Below the pieces are notes generated by a model, which was not told where the DNA came from, made no database searches, and saw only the letters and a program-made list of their open reading frames with translations. The translations under genes were made by a program, and so were the position numbers. A stretch of DNA of 64,000 bases, taken from positions 181,049 to 245,048 of the forward strand of contig PQAM01000018.1 of NCBI GenBank assembly GCA_003104975.1. The letters are read 5' to 3'. This document shows positions 14,989 to 23,278 of this stretch, one piece after another (the stretch's first letter is position 1; each line of letters starts with the position of its first letter). The DNA comes from Candidatus Methylomirabilota bacterium (GTDB lineage Bacteria; Methylomirabilota; Methylomirabilia; Methylomirabilales; Methylomirabilaceae).

Positions 14989-17217
14989 ATGTACCTTCCG
15001 TGGAACGCATCGCGGGTCCGGCTGGCAGAAGCCCGGCACGCGCAGAATAATCGTCTGGAGATTGTCAGGGCCCTCTCCTGGGGCCAGATCACCCGGCGGG
15101 ACCTGCTCAAGTGGGGTCTCATCACAGTGGGAGGACTGCTGGTTCCGACGCACGGCCTGAGCCCCTTTGCCACGAGCGCCTACGCCGAGGTCCCCACGGG
15201 CTTCCCGCCCAGCCCGGGATTCCTCGGGCTGGAGTTTACCCAACCGATGCCGCGGTTCGATCTCCTGCCGCGGCGCCCGGTTACCTTCCTCAACCCCGCG
15301 CCGACAAAGGAGGCGAACACCACCCTCCACCGCCTGGACCCCGTGCTTGTCGCGTCCCATCCCACGACGGGGGACCCGAACATCGACAACTTCGGCCCCA
15401 TTGAAGGGCGACCTCCTGGCCCGATCTGGGCCCACCAGCAATGGGAGGTATTCCCGCCCAAGGTGGCGATAGAGGTTGCGCAGGAGGGGGCCAAGGCCAA
15501 CACCGTGTACGATCCGGGGGTCCCGTCTCACCTCAACTCCGGCATCGACCCGACGAAGCCCTTTCCCCCGCGCTTCCACCCCAACCTGCCGGACCAGGGG
15601 CCGCTGGCGTTCTGGACCTTCAATGGGACCTTCCCACCCAAGCTCATGATCGGGCGGTACGGTGAGCCGATCCTGTTCCGCCATCACAATAGACTTCCGT
15701 ATGACTCGACCAAGAACGGGGGCTTCGGACGCCACACCATCACCACCCACGAGCATAACGGGCACCACGGGGCGGAAAATGACGGCTTCACGGGAGCCTT
15801 TGTCTACCCCGGCCAGTTCTACGACTACCACTATCCGATCGTCCTGGCGGGGCTTCGTAGCATCAACACCGACGCCACCGATCCCAGGGCCGGCAGCCCC
15901 GACGATGCTGGGGGGACCGTGAAGGTCGCGGGCGACTGGCACGAGACCATGAGCACCCACTGGTTCCACGACCACATGTTCAGCTTCACCGCCCAGAACG
16001 TGTACAAGGGCATGGCCGGGATGTTCAACATCTATAGCGCCCTGGATCGCGGCAACGAGGCCGTCGATGACGGGGTCAACCTCCGGCTCCCCAGCGGCAC
16101 CGCCAAGCCGTGGGGCAACCTCGATTACGACGTCAACCTGATGCTGGCCGACAAGGCCTGGGACGCCGACGGGCAGCTTCACTTCGATATCTTCGAGTTC
16201 GACGGGTTCCTGGGGGACGTGATGACGGTCAACCTCGTCTACAGGCCGTTCTTTGAGGTGGAGCGCAGAAAGTACCGCTTCCGGATCCTCAACGCCAGCG
16301 TCTCGCGCTTCTTCACGACCGCCCTCGCCGACGCCTCAGGGACGGCGCAGCCGATGATCTTCATCGCTAACGACGGCAACCTGCTGCCGCACCCGGTGGT
16401 CGTGACGGAGACCGACGAGCAGGGAATCGCCGAGCGATACGACATCGTCATCGACTTCTCCCGCTACAAGGTGGGGGACAGACTGTGGCTGGTGAACCTC
16501 TGCGAGCACGAGAACGGCAAGAAGCCGTCTAAGGACCTGACGCCGGCCGAGGCCCTTTCCGGGAAGTCGGCCGATCCCTGCGTGGGGAGGTATCTGGAGT
16601 TCCGGATCGTGCGGGATCCGGCCAGGCCCGACCTGAGCCGCGTGCCGGACACCCTGATCCCGAACCCCGACCTGTCCCGGATCCCGGTGGCGCGGGAGCG
16701 GGTCTTCGAGTTCAACCGGGGCGCCAACCAGACCACCAACGACCCGGACACGACGTTTTTCGGTCCTTGGGGGATCGAGACGGATAATCAGGGGGGAACG
16801 CTCGCCGCGGACTTCGGGCGGATCTCGGCGGCGCCGCGATTCGGCACCCGCGAGATCTGGACCCTGAAGAACGGCGGCGGGGGCTGGGACCACCCGGTCC
16901 ACATCCACTTTGAGGAAGGGCAGGTCCTGGCCCGGGACGGCAGCCCCGGGAACGTACCCCCCTGGGAGACGGGGCGCAAGGATGTCTATCGCCTCCGTCC
17001 CGGCGGCAGCGTCACCATCACCATGCAGTTCCGCGACTTCGGCGGGATGTTCATGGAGCATTGCCATAATACTGTCCACGAGGACAACGCCATGCTGCTG
17101 CGGTGGGAGATCGACGATGCCGGCGGCGCGTTCCTGAAGGCGCTCCCAACCCCGATCCCGGGGCCGCAGGGCGTAACGTTCATGGACCCGGACGATATCC
17201 TCCCAACCGCCTTCTGA
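14989..17217 (+). CDS. Tat-exported multicopper oxidase
   Basis: A 742-aa enzyme that would oxidise a substrate (metal ion, phenol or protein-bound electrons) and reduce oxygen to water. A twin-arginine signal (TRRDLLKWGLITVGG, about residues 35-50) directs it folded to the periplasm. Copper motifs are complete: HEHNGHH at about 254, HWFHDHM at about 324, HPVHIHFEEG at about 634, and HCHNTVHEDNAMLL at about 691, which supplies the His-Cys-His bridge and the axial Met. It is longer than laccases of about 500 aa, with an extended N-terminal third. It sits between a cupredoxin-propeller gene and a Sco chaperone gene, which suggests one copper-dependent redox unit. Confidence 0.9.
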   Translation: MYLPWNASRVRLAEARHAQNNRLEIVRALSWGQITRRDLLKWGLITVGGLLVPTHGLSPFATSAYAEVPTGFPPSPGFLGLEFTQPMPRFDLLPRRPVTFLNPAPTKEANTTLHRLDPVLVASHPTTGDPNIDNFGPIEGRPPGPIWAHQQWEVFPPKVAIEVAQEGAKANTVYDPGVPSHLNSGIDPTKPFPPRFHPNLPDQGPLAFWTFNGTFPPKLMIGRYGEPILFRHHNRLPYDSTKNGGFGRHTITTHEHNGHHGAENDGFTGAFVYPGQFYDYHYPIVLAGLRSINTDATDPRAGSPDDAGGTVKVAGDWHETMSTHWFHDHMFSFTAQNVYKGMAGMFNIYSALDRGNEAVDDGVNLRLPSGTAKPWGNLDYDVNLMLADKAWDADGQLHFDIFEFDGFLGDVMTVNLVYRPFFEVERRKYRFRILNASVSRFFTTALADASGTAQPMIFIANDGNLLPHPVVVTETDEQGIAERYDIVIDFSRYKVGDRLWLVNLCEHENGKKPSKDLTPAEALSGKSADPCVGRYLEFRIVRDPARPDLSRVPDTLIPNPDLSRIPVARERVFEFNRGANQTTNDPDTTFFGPWGIETDNQGGTLAADFGRISAAPRFGTREIWTLKNGGGGWDHPVHIHFEEGQVLARDGSPGNVPPWETGRKDVYRLRPGGSVTITMQFRDFGGMFMEHCHNTVHEDNAMLLRWEIDDAGGAFLKALPTPIPGPQGVTFMDPDDILPTAF

Positions 17218-17282
17218 GGCGGCAAGGAGCGATACCGCATGCACCGGCGGCACGCCCCCGGGCATGAAAGTCAACGCCATGC

Positions 17283-17376
17283 GCCCCCTCACCTTCATCC
17301 TCTCCCCCAAGAGGGGAGAGGAGGTCCTTGTTGGTACCCCTCGCCTCCTTTGGAGGAGAGGGTGGGGGTGAGGAGG
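17283..17376. repeat. Dispersed inverted repeat (CCCCTCACC family)
   Basis: CCCCCTCACCTTCATCCTCT at the left; the right arm is GGAGGAGAGGGTGGGGGTGA. It lies between the oxidase stop and the Sco gene and could be read through as a 54-residue extension of the latter, but the Sco start at 17401 is better supported. Confidence 0.7.
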
Positions 17377-17400
17377 AACTTTCAACGCAAGGAGACGCGA

Positions 17401-18102
17401 ATGATGAGACGGACGCGATTGTTGTGGGGCGCGGCCCTCGCCGGCCTGGCGCTGGCTGCATTGCTGTCCGGCCGTGGCAGTGCGGCGGCTTCACCTACAG
17501 GCTCCCCCTGGGGGCCGGACTACTTTCCCAACGTCCCGTTGATCACCCAGGACGGACAGACGGTGCGGTTCTACGACGACCTGCTCAAGGGCAAGGCCGT
17601 CGCGATCGAGCTGATCTACACCTCGTGTACGGATGTCTGCCCGATCGAGACCGGGCGTCTCAGGCAAGTGCAGCGCCTCCTGGGCGACCGGGTAGGGAAA
17701 GAGATCTTCTTCTACTCGATCACCATCGATCCCGCGCACGATACGCCCGAGGTGCTCAAGGCCTATGCGGAGAGGTTCCACGCGGGTCCCGGCTGGCTGT
17801 TCCTCACGGGGAAAAAGGCCGACATCGACCTGATCAGCAAGAAGTTGGGGCTCTCGTCCCTCACCGACGCTGATAACCGGGACGGCCACCAGCCGAGCCT
17901 GATGCTCGGTCACGAGCCGACCGGCCAATGGATGCGAACCTCGGCCCTGGATAACCCCCGGTTCCTCGTCGTCACGATCAGCCATTTCCTGGGCTGGAGG
18001 ATCGACCGACAGACGCGGAAGAGCTACACAGAGGCGCGGCCCCTCACGGTGGATGAGGCGGAACGTGTCCTCCGCCGCCGACTTGAGCTTGGGCTCCGCT
18101 GA
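17401..18102 (+). CDS. SCO1/SenC/PrrC-type copper chaperone
   Basis: A 233-aa membrane-anchored or secreted thioredoxin-fold protein that binds copper and delivers it to an oxidase. It has an N-terminal hydrophobic segment (LLWGAALAGLALAALLSG), the CxxxC site in YTSCTDVCPIE, the FFYSITIDPAHDTPEVL segment, and a later His in LGHEPTG as third ligand candidate. I use ATG 17401 (AAGGAG upstream) because the longer frame reads through a repeat. Its place just after the multicopper oxidase suggests it loads that enzyme, although Sco proteins classically serve cytochrome oxidase CuA. Confidence 0.9.
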   Translation: MMRRTRLLWGAALAGLALAALLSGRGSAAASPTGSPWGPDYFPNVPLITQDGQTVRFYDDLLKGKAVAIELIYTSCTDVCPIETGRLRQVQRLLGDRVGKEIFFYSITIDPAHDTPEVLKAYAERFHAGPGWLFLTGKKADIDLISKKLGLSSLTDADNRDGHQPSLMLGHEPTGQWMRTSALDNPRFLVVTISHFLGWRIDRQTRKSYTEARPLTVDEAERVLRRRLELGLR

Positions 18103-18202
18103 GGCGTAGGTCAGCCGTCTCCTGTCACTTATGAACCCATACTACGAAAAGAGAAGAATGGTCTTGGGCCTTGCTGGGTGAGCCTCTACAGAGGTGGGGA
18201 AT

Positions 18203-18442
18203 CTATTCGATCAATCCGAGGCGACGGAGATCATCCTCATTCCAGTTGGTGGCTGAAAGGATTTGCCGGAGTGTACCCGCGGGTAGCGTGTCCCCGCCGT
18301 GATGGTAGTGGATAACGACTCGCCGGCCATCGGGGTGCCGATACACTCGCTGACTCCCTTTGAGCCGTCGGTATAGAAAGCCGTCGCGTTCCAGTGCCCG
18401 GATCAACTTTCGGACAGGGACGTTCCGTAACGGCTCGATCAT
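18203..18442 (-). CDS. hicA: HicA-type mRNA interferase toxin
   Basis: A 79-aa double-stranded-RNA-binding-like toxin with the family pattern VRKLIRALERDGFLYRRLKG SQ, HPDGRRVVIHYH and GTLRQILSAT (segments in order). The His in the RVVIHYHHG strand fits the catalytic position. The start overlaps the antitoxin stop (ATGA), so translation is coupled. The gene order here is antitoxin first, as in many hicBA-type loci. Confidence 0.9.
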   Translation of the reverse strand: MIEPLRNVPVRKLIRALERDGFLYRRLKGSQRVYRHPDGRRVVIHYHHGGDTLPAGTLRQILSATNWNEDDLRRLGLIE

Positions 18443-18678
18443 ACGGTAACGGCCACTGCCGGCCGTTCAATGAGCTCGACCTTTCCCGCTTCAAGGGGGA
18501 TCGTCTCCCCCGCTTCGACTAGGTCTTCCACATAGGCTTCCGCTGCGTCCTGGATATTGCGCAACGCTTCTTCTTTCGTATGGCCCCAGCTTGCCAGGCC
18601 TTTGAGGGCGGGAATCCACACGCTCCAGCGCCCATCCGCTTCCTGTTGCAGCTCCACCTGAAAAAGGTAGGTCTTCAC
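18439..18678 (-). CDS. hicB: HicB-type antitoxin
   Basis: A 79-aa partial RNase H fold protein: TYLFQVELQQEADGRWSVWI, then LKGLASWGHTKEEALRNIQD and YVEDLVEAGETIP. The start is GTG 18678 with AGGAGG 7 nt upstream; the longer open frame has no such site. No C-terminal DNA-binding domain follows, so if it autoregulates it must do so differently from long HicB proteins. It precedes and overlaps hicA. Confidence 0.88.
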   Translation of the reverse strand: MKTYLFQVELQQEADGRWSVWIPALKGLASWGHTKEEALRNIQDAAEAYVEDLVEAGETIPLEAGKVELIERPAVAVTV

Positions 18679-18718
18679 CGTGACACCTCCTGATCCGCTG
18701 GTTGTTGTGATATTGTTT

Positions 18719-18747
18719 ATCCTAGAGAATCCTCTGAAATCCGTCAA
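18719..18747 (-). promoter_or_regulatory. Promoter for hicBA
   Basis: On the minus strand, TTGACG (18747-18742), a 17-bp spacer and TAGGAT (18724-18719) lie about 40 bp before the hicB GTG. Confidence 0.5.
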
Positions 18748-18778
18748 CTTCGCACGTGTTCAGGGCACAGCACAAGCA

Positions 18779-18846
18779 GCAAGGTGGAGCAAATCGAGAA
18801 TCTCTCTGAGAACGAGGTGGCCCAGCTGTTCCGGCGCGTCAACAGG
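18779..18846 (+). pseudogene. Fragment of a chrB-like gene
   Basis: The DNA at 18781-18840 matches the chrB segment at 20188-20247 at about 50 of 60 positions and encodes VEQIENLSENEVAQLFRRV against VEQIENLADNEVAELFRRA in ChrB. Nothing else of ChrB surrounds it. It is too divergent for a recent duplication and is best read as the remnant of a second chrB-type gene. Confidence 0.7.
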
Positions 18847-18879
18847 CTCAACCCTAAAGGAGTTGCAAGGAGGCGAATC

Positions 18880-19617
18880 ATGAAACGAGTTACATCATTA
18901 CGCCGTCATGTGTGCGGGCTCATCCTGAGCGGGGTGGGATGGTTCGGGCTGTTGTTGTTGACCGACTCGATCCAGGCGCCCTACGGCGGCGGACTGATGG
19001 CGGATGCCGCCGAGCTTACGGTCCCCGAGGGCACGCCCGTTACCAGCTTTGATTTCGAGAAGGACGATCTAGGTGAATGGCAGGTCCTCGAGGGGCAATG
19101 GGCGGTTGAAGAGATGACCGACGCCCCAAGCGGCAAGCGGGTGCTGATCCAACGGGCTGACCGGAATGCCTTTAACGTGATCATCACGCCGGCCGGCGCT
19201 TTTGATAGAGTCGCTATCGATATTTCGGTGAAGTTCAAGCCGTTGTCCGGTAGGGAAGATGCGTCAGGCGGCATCGTCTTGCGCCTCACTGCGGAGGAGT
19301 ATTACGTGGTCCGCGCAAACGCCCTTGAGAACAACTTTCGGCTATACTACTACGACGGCAAGAAATGGCAGACGCGCGCCTCGGCAGACGTTCGGCCTCT
19401 TGGCCTTCGGACGTGGCACACCATAAGAGTCGTGGCCGTCGGCGATCAGATCCAGGGCTGGCTTGATGACCGGCTCCTCATCGATTACGAAGATATGCGT
19501 TCTTTGGTGCGTACAGATGAGCGTTTGGAGTCGGGTAAGGTCGGCCTGTGGACGAAGGCCGATGCTGTCACCGCTTTCGACGACCTCACGATTCGAGGGT
19601 TCGCTTCATCGAGGTGA
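18880..19617 (+). CDS. Secreted LamG/DUF1080-like beta-sandwich protein
   Basis: A 245-aa exported protein. It starts at ATG 18880 with AAGGAGG upstream; a hydrophobic segment (VCGLILSGVGWFGLLLL) serves as signal peptide. The remainder resembles the concanavalin-like domain of DUF1080 proteins: DFEKDDLGEWQVLEGQWAVE, GGIVLRLTAEEYYVVRANAL, then WHTIRVVAVGDQIQGWLDD and GKVGLWTKADAVTAFDDL. Such domains bind sugars or act on glycans, but no catalytic residue can be named. It stands between HicAB and the chromate locus, and its role there is unknown. Confidence 0.7.
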   Translation: MKRVTSLRRHVCGLILSGVGWFGLLLLTDSIQAPYGGGLMADAAELTVPEGTPVTSFDFEKDDLGEWQVLEGQWAVEEMTDAPSGKRVLIQRADRNAFNVIITPAGAFDRVAIDISVKFKPLSGREDASGGIVLRLTAEEYYVVRANALENNFRLYYYDGKKWQTRASADVRPLGLRTWHTIRVVAVGDQIQGWLDDRLLIDYEDMRSLVRTDERLESGKVGLWTKADAVTAFDDLTIRGFASSR

Positions 19618-19646
19618 CATCCATCGGTGTCTTCGAATACCAGGTC

Positions 19647-19728
19647 TCACTCCCCCATCACCTTGATGATCGCGCGCTTCTTGCGCTGCCCGTCGAACGT
19701 TGCGTAGTAGATGTGTTGCAGGGCACTC
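19647..19728 (-). pseudogene. 3' remnant of a YjbQ (UPF0047)-like gene
   Basis: A minus-strand frame closed by TGA at 19649-19647 reads LSALQHIYYATFDGQRKKRA then IIKVMGE, which looks like the C-terminal strand of YjbQ proteins (TWQ.IY..EFDGPR.R...V.G). A stop lies just upstream, so only about 27 codons survive. The match is by memory of the family. Confidence 0.35.
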
Positions 19729-19770
19729 AGCTATACGTGACGACATAAGTCTTAGACAGTTCGTCAGTCC

Positions 19771-19792
19771 GGGGTGGGGGGGGGAGGGGGGG
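19771..19792. other. 22-nt guanine-rich run
   Basis: Only G except for one T and one A, in the otherwise gene-free interval 19618-19968 that also holds the YjbQ-like remnant. It could form a G-quadruplex or be a slippage-prone tract. Confidence 0.6.
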
Positions 19793-19935
19793 ACTTGCTA
19801 ACCAATGACGGCTATTGTTACGTCTAATGACGTTACATATGATTGACCGTCGGCCACGCCAACGAGCGCCCTCGATCTACGTGCCAATCCGGATTGTCCT
19901 CTTGATAGAAATTGTAACTAACATTATATTACTAT

Positions 19936-19951
19936 TGTAATAACTATTACA
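19936..19951 (+). promoter_or_regulatory. Palindromic operator candidate before chrB
   Basis: TGTAATA-AC-TATTACA is a perfect 7-bp inverted repeat 17 bp upstream of the chrB ATG, in a strikingly AT-rich 40-bp stretch that also holds a looser ATTGTAACTAACATTA copy to its left. It would overlap the core promoter. Confidence 0.5.
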
Positions 19952-19968
19952 TTACTCGCTCGGAAGCT

Positions 19969-20994
19969 ATGGCGCAAGAAGCACGCTACAAATGGTTGGT
20001 GCTGATCTACACCCTTCCGCCTGGGGCGGGCAGCAGCCGGGTGAGGATCTGGCGGAAGCTGAAGAAGCTCGGGGCGGTTTCCTTCCGGAACGCTGTCTAT
20101 CTGCTTCCCTTCGGCGAGGAACGATACGAGATCGCCCAGTGGCTCTGCCAGGAGATCCAGCGGGCCCAGGGGGAGGCGACCCTCCTCAAGGTAGAGCAGA
20201 TCGAGAACCTCGCTGACAACGAGGTGGCCGAACTGTTCAGGCGCGCTCGCAACGAGGACTATGCCGAGCTGTTGAAGGGCGGCGAGGCATGGCTGGAGTG
20301 CCTGCACGCCCTACCACGGGAAAGTGTCACTCCGGAGGCGGTGGCGCTTGCGGACGAGTTGAAGGTCCTGGAGAAACAGTTAGCTGAGCTACAGGAGATC
20401 GACTACTTCCGCGCGCCGACCAGGCAGGAGGTCGAAGGACTCCTCAGGCGGTGCCACGCCATGCTTCGGGATCTGCTGGGGGGAAGGAAGGGCGCGCCTA
20501 CGAGGACATCCACGACGCTGAGGGCAGAGGCGTTTCGAGGCAAGACGTGGGTTACCCGTCCTCGGCCGCATGTGGATCGGATGGCGTCAGCTTGGCTCAT
20601 CCGGCGCTTCATCGACCCGCAGGCTACATTCGCGTTCGCCACGAAGCCGGACACAATCAAAGGGGCCATCCCATTCGACTATCCCAAAGTCGAGTTCGGC
20701 CACCAGGGTGAAGACTGCACCTTCGAGACCCTGCTCACACGGTTCGGATTGGAAGACAGCGCGTTGCAGGCGCTGGCGGAGATCGTCCACGACGCCGATC
20801 TGAAGGATGCCAAGTTCGGTCGGGATGAGACCAAGGGAATAGAAGCCGTCCTCAAGGGACTGGCCCCGACGATCCCCGACGATCAGGCGCTGCTGGCCGA
20901 GGGGCTTCGTCTCTTTGACGCCATTTATGCGAGCTTCGGCGGGCACGCGCGACCGCATCGCACAGATCCAACGAACAAACAGGTCCAGAAGTGA
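19969..20994 (+). CDS. chrB: Chromate resistance regulator ChrB
   Basis: A 341-aa protein with both halves of long ChrB: an N-terminal domain (KWLVLIYTLPPGAGSSRVRI, then FRNAVYLLPFGEE) and a C-terminal domain (TWVTRPRPHVDRMASAWLIR, RFIDPQATFAF, IVHDADLKDAKF). In studied bacteria ChrB senses chromate and controls the chrA efflux gene, and its C-terminal part also helps resistance. Here chrA, which follows 12 bp later, is mostly deleted, so ChrB may be a leftover or may control other genes such as the downstream propeller and barrel genes. A palindrome precedes the gene. Confidence 0.9.
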   Translation: MAQEARYKWLVLIYTLPPGAGSSRVRIWRKLKKLGAVSFRNAVYLLPFGEERYEIAQWLCQEIQRAQGEATLLKVEQIENLADNEVAELFRRARNEDYAELLKGGEAWLECLHALPRESVTPEAVALADELKVLEKQLAELQEIDYFRAPTRQEVEGLLRRCHAMLRDLLGGRKGAPTRTSTTLRAEAFRGKTWVTRPRPHVDRMASAWLIRRFIDPQATFAFATKPDTIKGAIPFDYPKVEFGHQGEDCTFETLLTRFGLEDSALQALAEIVHDADLKDAKFGRDETKGIEAVLKGLAPTIPDDQALLAEGLRLFDAIYASFGGHARPHRTDPTNKQVQK

Positions 20995-21006
20995 AGACAC
21001 GGGAGC

Positions 21007-21335
21007 ATGGAGCGCGACACCGTTGGAAGCGTTCGAATCCGGGATCTCGTCGGCTATTACCTGCGCCTAGGTGCGCTCGGGTTCGGGGGACCGGTTGCCC
21101 TTTGCGGGCAGATGGAAAAGGAGCTGGTCGAGGAGCGGCAGTGGACTGGTCATCGTGCCGTTCCTGCAGCGGGAAGATCGCCATCGGCGACTAGCTCACG
21201 GCGGTAGTGGCACTGCTGAGCCTCGTGGCCCTCGCCCGCTGGAAGGTGAGCAATCCCGCGCTGGTGGCGGCGACAGCGCTGATCGGCCTCATCGCCTTCC
21301 CGCTGCTCAAGCCGACATGGATCTTTGTCAAGTGA
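21007..21335 (+). pseudogene. chrA: chrA chromate transporter with large internal deletion
   Basis: The first 45 codons encode a normal ChrA N-terminus (RIRDLVGYYLRLGALGFGGP, then CGQMEKELVEERQW). At about 21143 the frame breaks into a different part of the gene (GLVIVPFLQ in another frame), and the last 40 codons (ALLSLVALARWKVSNPALVA, ending LLKPTWIFVK) are the usual ChrA C-terminal helix. About 330 bp remain of a gene normally near 1.2 kb, so it cannot transport chromate. Confidence 0.8.
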
Positions 21336-21359
21336 GTCGGGGATAAGGAGCCAATACGG

Positions 21360-22442
21360 ATGAGCCTAAGCAAAAGGACTGAAGGCCGCGCTCGACGCGC
21401 AAGCGAAGGAGGCCGCTCGCATCAAGTGATTGTCGCGGGACAGAGAATGGGCCGATTCCTGGCAGCGGTGCTTGTCGTAGCCGTAGCCGCACCCACACTT
21501 GCTGCTCGCGCCCAGGGCCCGGCGCCGCTTCGGCTGATACAGACCATCCCATTGCCGGACGTGAACGGACGGATCGACCACCTGGCCGTGGACCTCAAAG
21601 GCCGGCGGCTGTTCGTTGCCGCCCTCGGCAACAATACCCTGGAGGTCGTAGACCTGCATGCAGGCAGACGTCTTCGCAGCGTCACCGGACTGCGCGAACC
21701 CCAGGGCGTTCTATATCTCCCGGGACGCAATAGGCTGTTCGTGACCAGCGCACGAGATGGGACCGTAGAGGTATTCACCGGCGACTCGGTCAACTTGGAG
21801 AAGCGAATTAAGCTTGGCGACGACGCGGATAATATTCGTTACGATCCCGCTGCTAAACATCTTTACGTGGGCTACGGTCGCGGCAGGCTGGCAATGATCG
21901 AGGCGGCAACCGGCAAACGGCCGGCTGACATCCCGCTCGCCGGCCACCCCGAGTCGTTCCAGTTGGAGGCTGCCGGCCCAAGGATCTTCGTGAATGTCCC
22001 CACGGCAAACCATATCGCAGTCGTTGACCGGGAAAAAGGCACAGTCGTCGCCACATGGCCGCTGACGACGACTCAAGCCAACTTCCCGATGGCACTGGAC
22101 GAGCCTCACCACCGGTTGTTCGTCGGGTGTCGAAGGCCCGCCACGCTCCTCGTGTTTGACACGGAGTCGGGGAAGACCGTGGCACGCCTGGACAGCACCG
22201 CGGATGCCGATGACATCTTTTACGATGCAGCACGCGGGCGCATCTACCTGTCCGGCGGCGAAGGGTTCATCGAGGTCTTCGAGCAGGCCGATGCCGATCA
22301 CTACCGGCGCGTCACGACAATCCCGACCGCCCCTGGGGCTCGGACGTCGCTGTTCGTGTCCGAACTGCATCGCCTTTATCTGGCGGTCCCACGACGCGGC
22401 GGTCGCGAGGCTGAAATACGAGTCTACGACATGGCGCCGTGA
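21360..22442 (+). CDS. Exported YVTN-type beta-propeller protein
   Basis: A 360-aa periplasmic protein. The frame opens at ATG 21360 (AAGGAG upstream) and an inner ATG at 21447 begins a clear signal peptide (MGRFLAAVLVVAVAAPTLAA), so either start is possible. The rest consists of propeller blades: GRIDHLAVDLKGRRLFVAAL, NTLEVVDLHAGRRL, LYVGYGRGRLAMIEAATG and a C-terminal LHRLYLAVPRRGG. Propellers of this kind bind proteins or act as redox partners; no cofactor motif is visible. The stop overlaps the start of the barrel gene (GTGA), so the two are coupled and perhaps work together at the outer membrane. Confidence 0.8.
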   Translation: MSLSKRTEGRARRASEGGRSHQVIVAGQRMGRFLAAVLVVAVAAPTLAARAQGPAPLRLIQTIPLPDVNGRIDHLAVDLKGRRLFVAALGNNTLEVVDLHAGRRLRSVTGLREPQGVLYLPGRNRLFVTSARDGTVEVFTGDSVNLEKRIKLGDDADNIRYDPAAKHLYVGYGRGRLAMIEAATGKRPADIPLAGHPESFQLEAAGPRIFVNVPTANHIAVVDREKGTVVATWPLTTTQANFPMALDEPHHRLFVGCRRPATLLVFDTESGKTVARLDSTADADDIFYDAARGRIYLSGGEGFIEVFEQADADHYRRVTTIPTAPGARTSLFVSELHRLYLAVPRRGGREAEIRVYDMAP

Positions 22443-23278
22443 GGCGCGACATGCGGCATCACATCTGGCTGCTGGCGTGTGTCTTACTCCTGCCGGCCTC
22501 TACGGCCTGGGGCTACCGGCCCTTTGTCTCGACCGATGCGGCCGTTGCCAATCCGCGCGAATTGGAGGTCGAGTTGGGCTACTTTGCCCTGGAACGCAAT
22601 AACGAGGCTAACACCTTCATCGTCCCCAAGGTAGTCCTTAACTACGGCATCGTCAGAGACTTGGAGGTCGTTGGGGAGTTCGAGGTCGCCAAGCCTCCGG
22701 GTCGAGGCGCCCAGCTCATCGACCCGGGGCTCTTCCTGAAGGCGGTGCTGAAAGAGGGCGTCCTGCAGGAGAAAGAAGGGATGGGCTTCGCGGTTGAGGC
22801 CGGACCTCTGTTACCTTCCACGGTAAAGGGTGAGCAGCGTCTCGGCTTTGAAGGGATCGGGATTTTAAGCGGGAGGCTGGCGTCCTTCACGTATCACCTG
22901 AACGCGGGCGGAGGCGTGAACCGGGAACGGGCTAATCCGTTCGTCATCTGGGGAATGATCGTGGAGCTGCCGGTCTTCCAAAACTTCAGGCTGGTAGGGG
23001 AGATCAATGGCGAGAGCGCCAAAGGGCGGCTTCCCGACAACTCCGGCCTGATCGGCTTCATCTGGCAGCCGCCGCCGTCGAAGGTCATGATCGACGCAGC
23101 GATCAGACGCGGCTTCAGCAGCAGTGCGCCCGATTGGCAGTTTACGGTGGGGTTGACCTTCAGCCTGCCCATTACCCCCATCCTGAATGATCGCCCGCTG
23201 CCTACGCGGCCCGTCGAACTCGGCGTAGTAGACCTGCTGCCATGGGCCGAGATCGACGCTACGACCGCCAGCCGATGA
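22439..23278 (+). CDS. Outer-membrane beta-barrel protein (MetA/transporter-like)
   Basis: A 279-aa secreted protein with a signal peptide ([17 protein letters not shown]). Regular alternation of hydrophobic and polar residues suggests a barrel ([56 protein letters not shown]). The end ([16 protein letters not shown]) resembles the closing strand of phenol-pathway and related porin-like proteins, though it continues another 30 residues. The start is a GTG overlapping the preceding stop, or ATG 22451. The last 20 bp overlap the convergent pgeF-like gene. Confidence 0.65.
   Translation: MRRDMRHHIWLLACVLLLPASTAWGYRPFVSTDAAVANPRELEVELGYFALERNNEANTFIVPKVVLNYGIVRDLEVVGEFEVAKPPGRGAQLIDPGLFLKAVLKEGVLQEKEGMGFAVEAGPLLPSTVKGEQRLGFEGIGILSGRLASFTYHLNAGGGVNRERANPFVIWGMIVELPVFQNFRLVGEINGESAKGRLPDNSGLIGFIWQPPPSKVMIDAAIRRGFSSSAPDWQFTVGLTFSLPITPILNDRPLPTRPVELGVVDLLPWAEIDATTASR

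Noticed and set aside
14971..16182. A 403-codon minus-strand open frame opposite the multicopper oxidase
   Set aside because: Antisense shadow: the plus strand carries complete copper motifs through the same region.
17239..17400. A 54-residue N-terminal extension of the Sco-like protein
   Set aside because: It is encoded by a dispersed repeat; ATG 17401 has a ribosome site and begins a proper membrane signal.
21028..21042. GTTCGAATCC, a tRNA T-loop-like sequence
   Set aside because: It lies within the chrA N-terminal codons and no acceptor or anticodon stem can be built around it.
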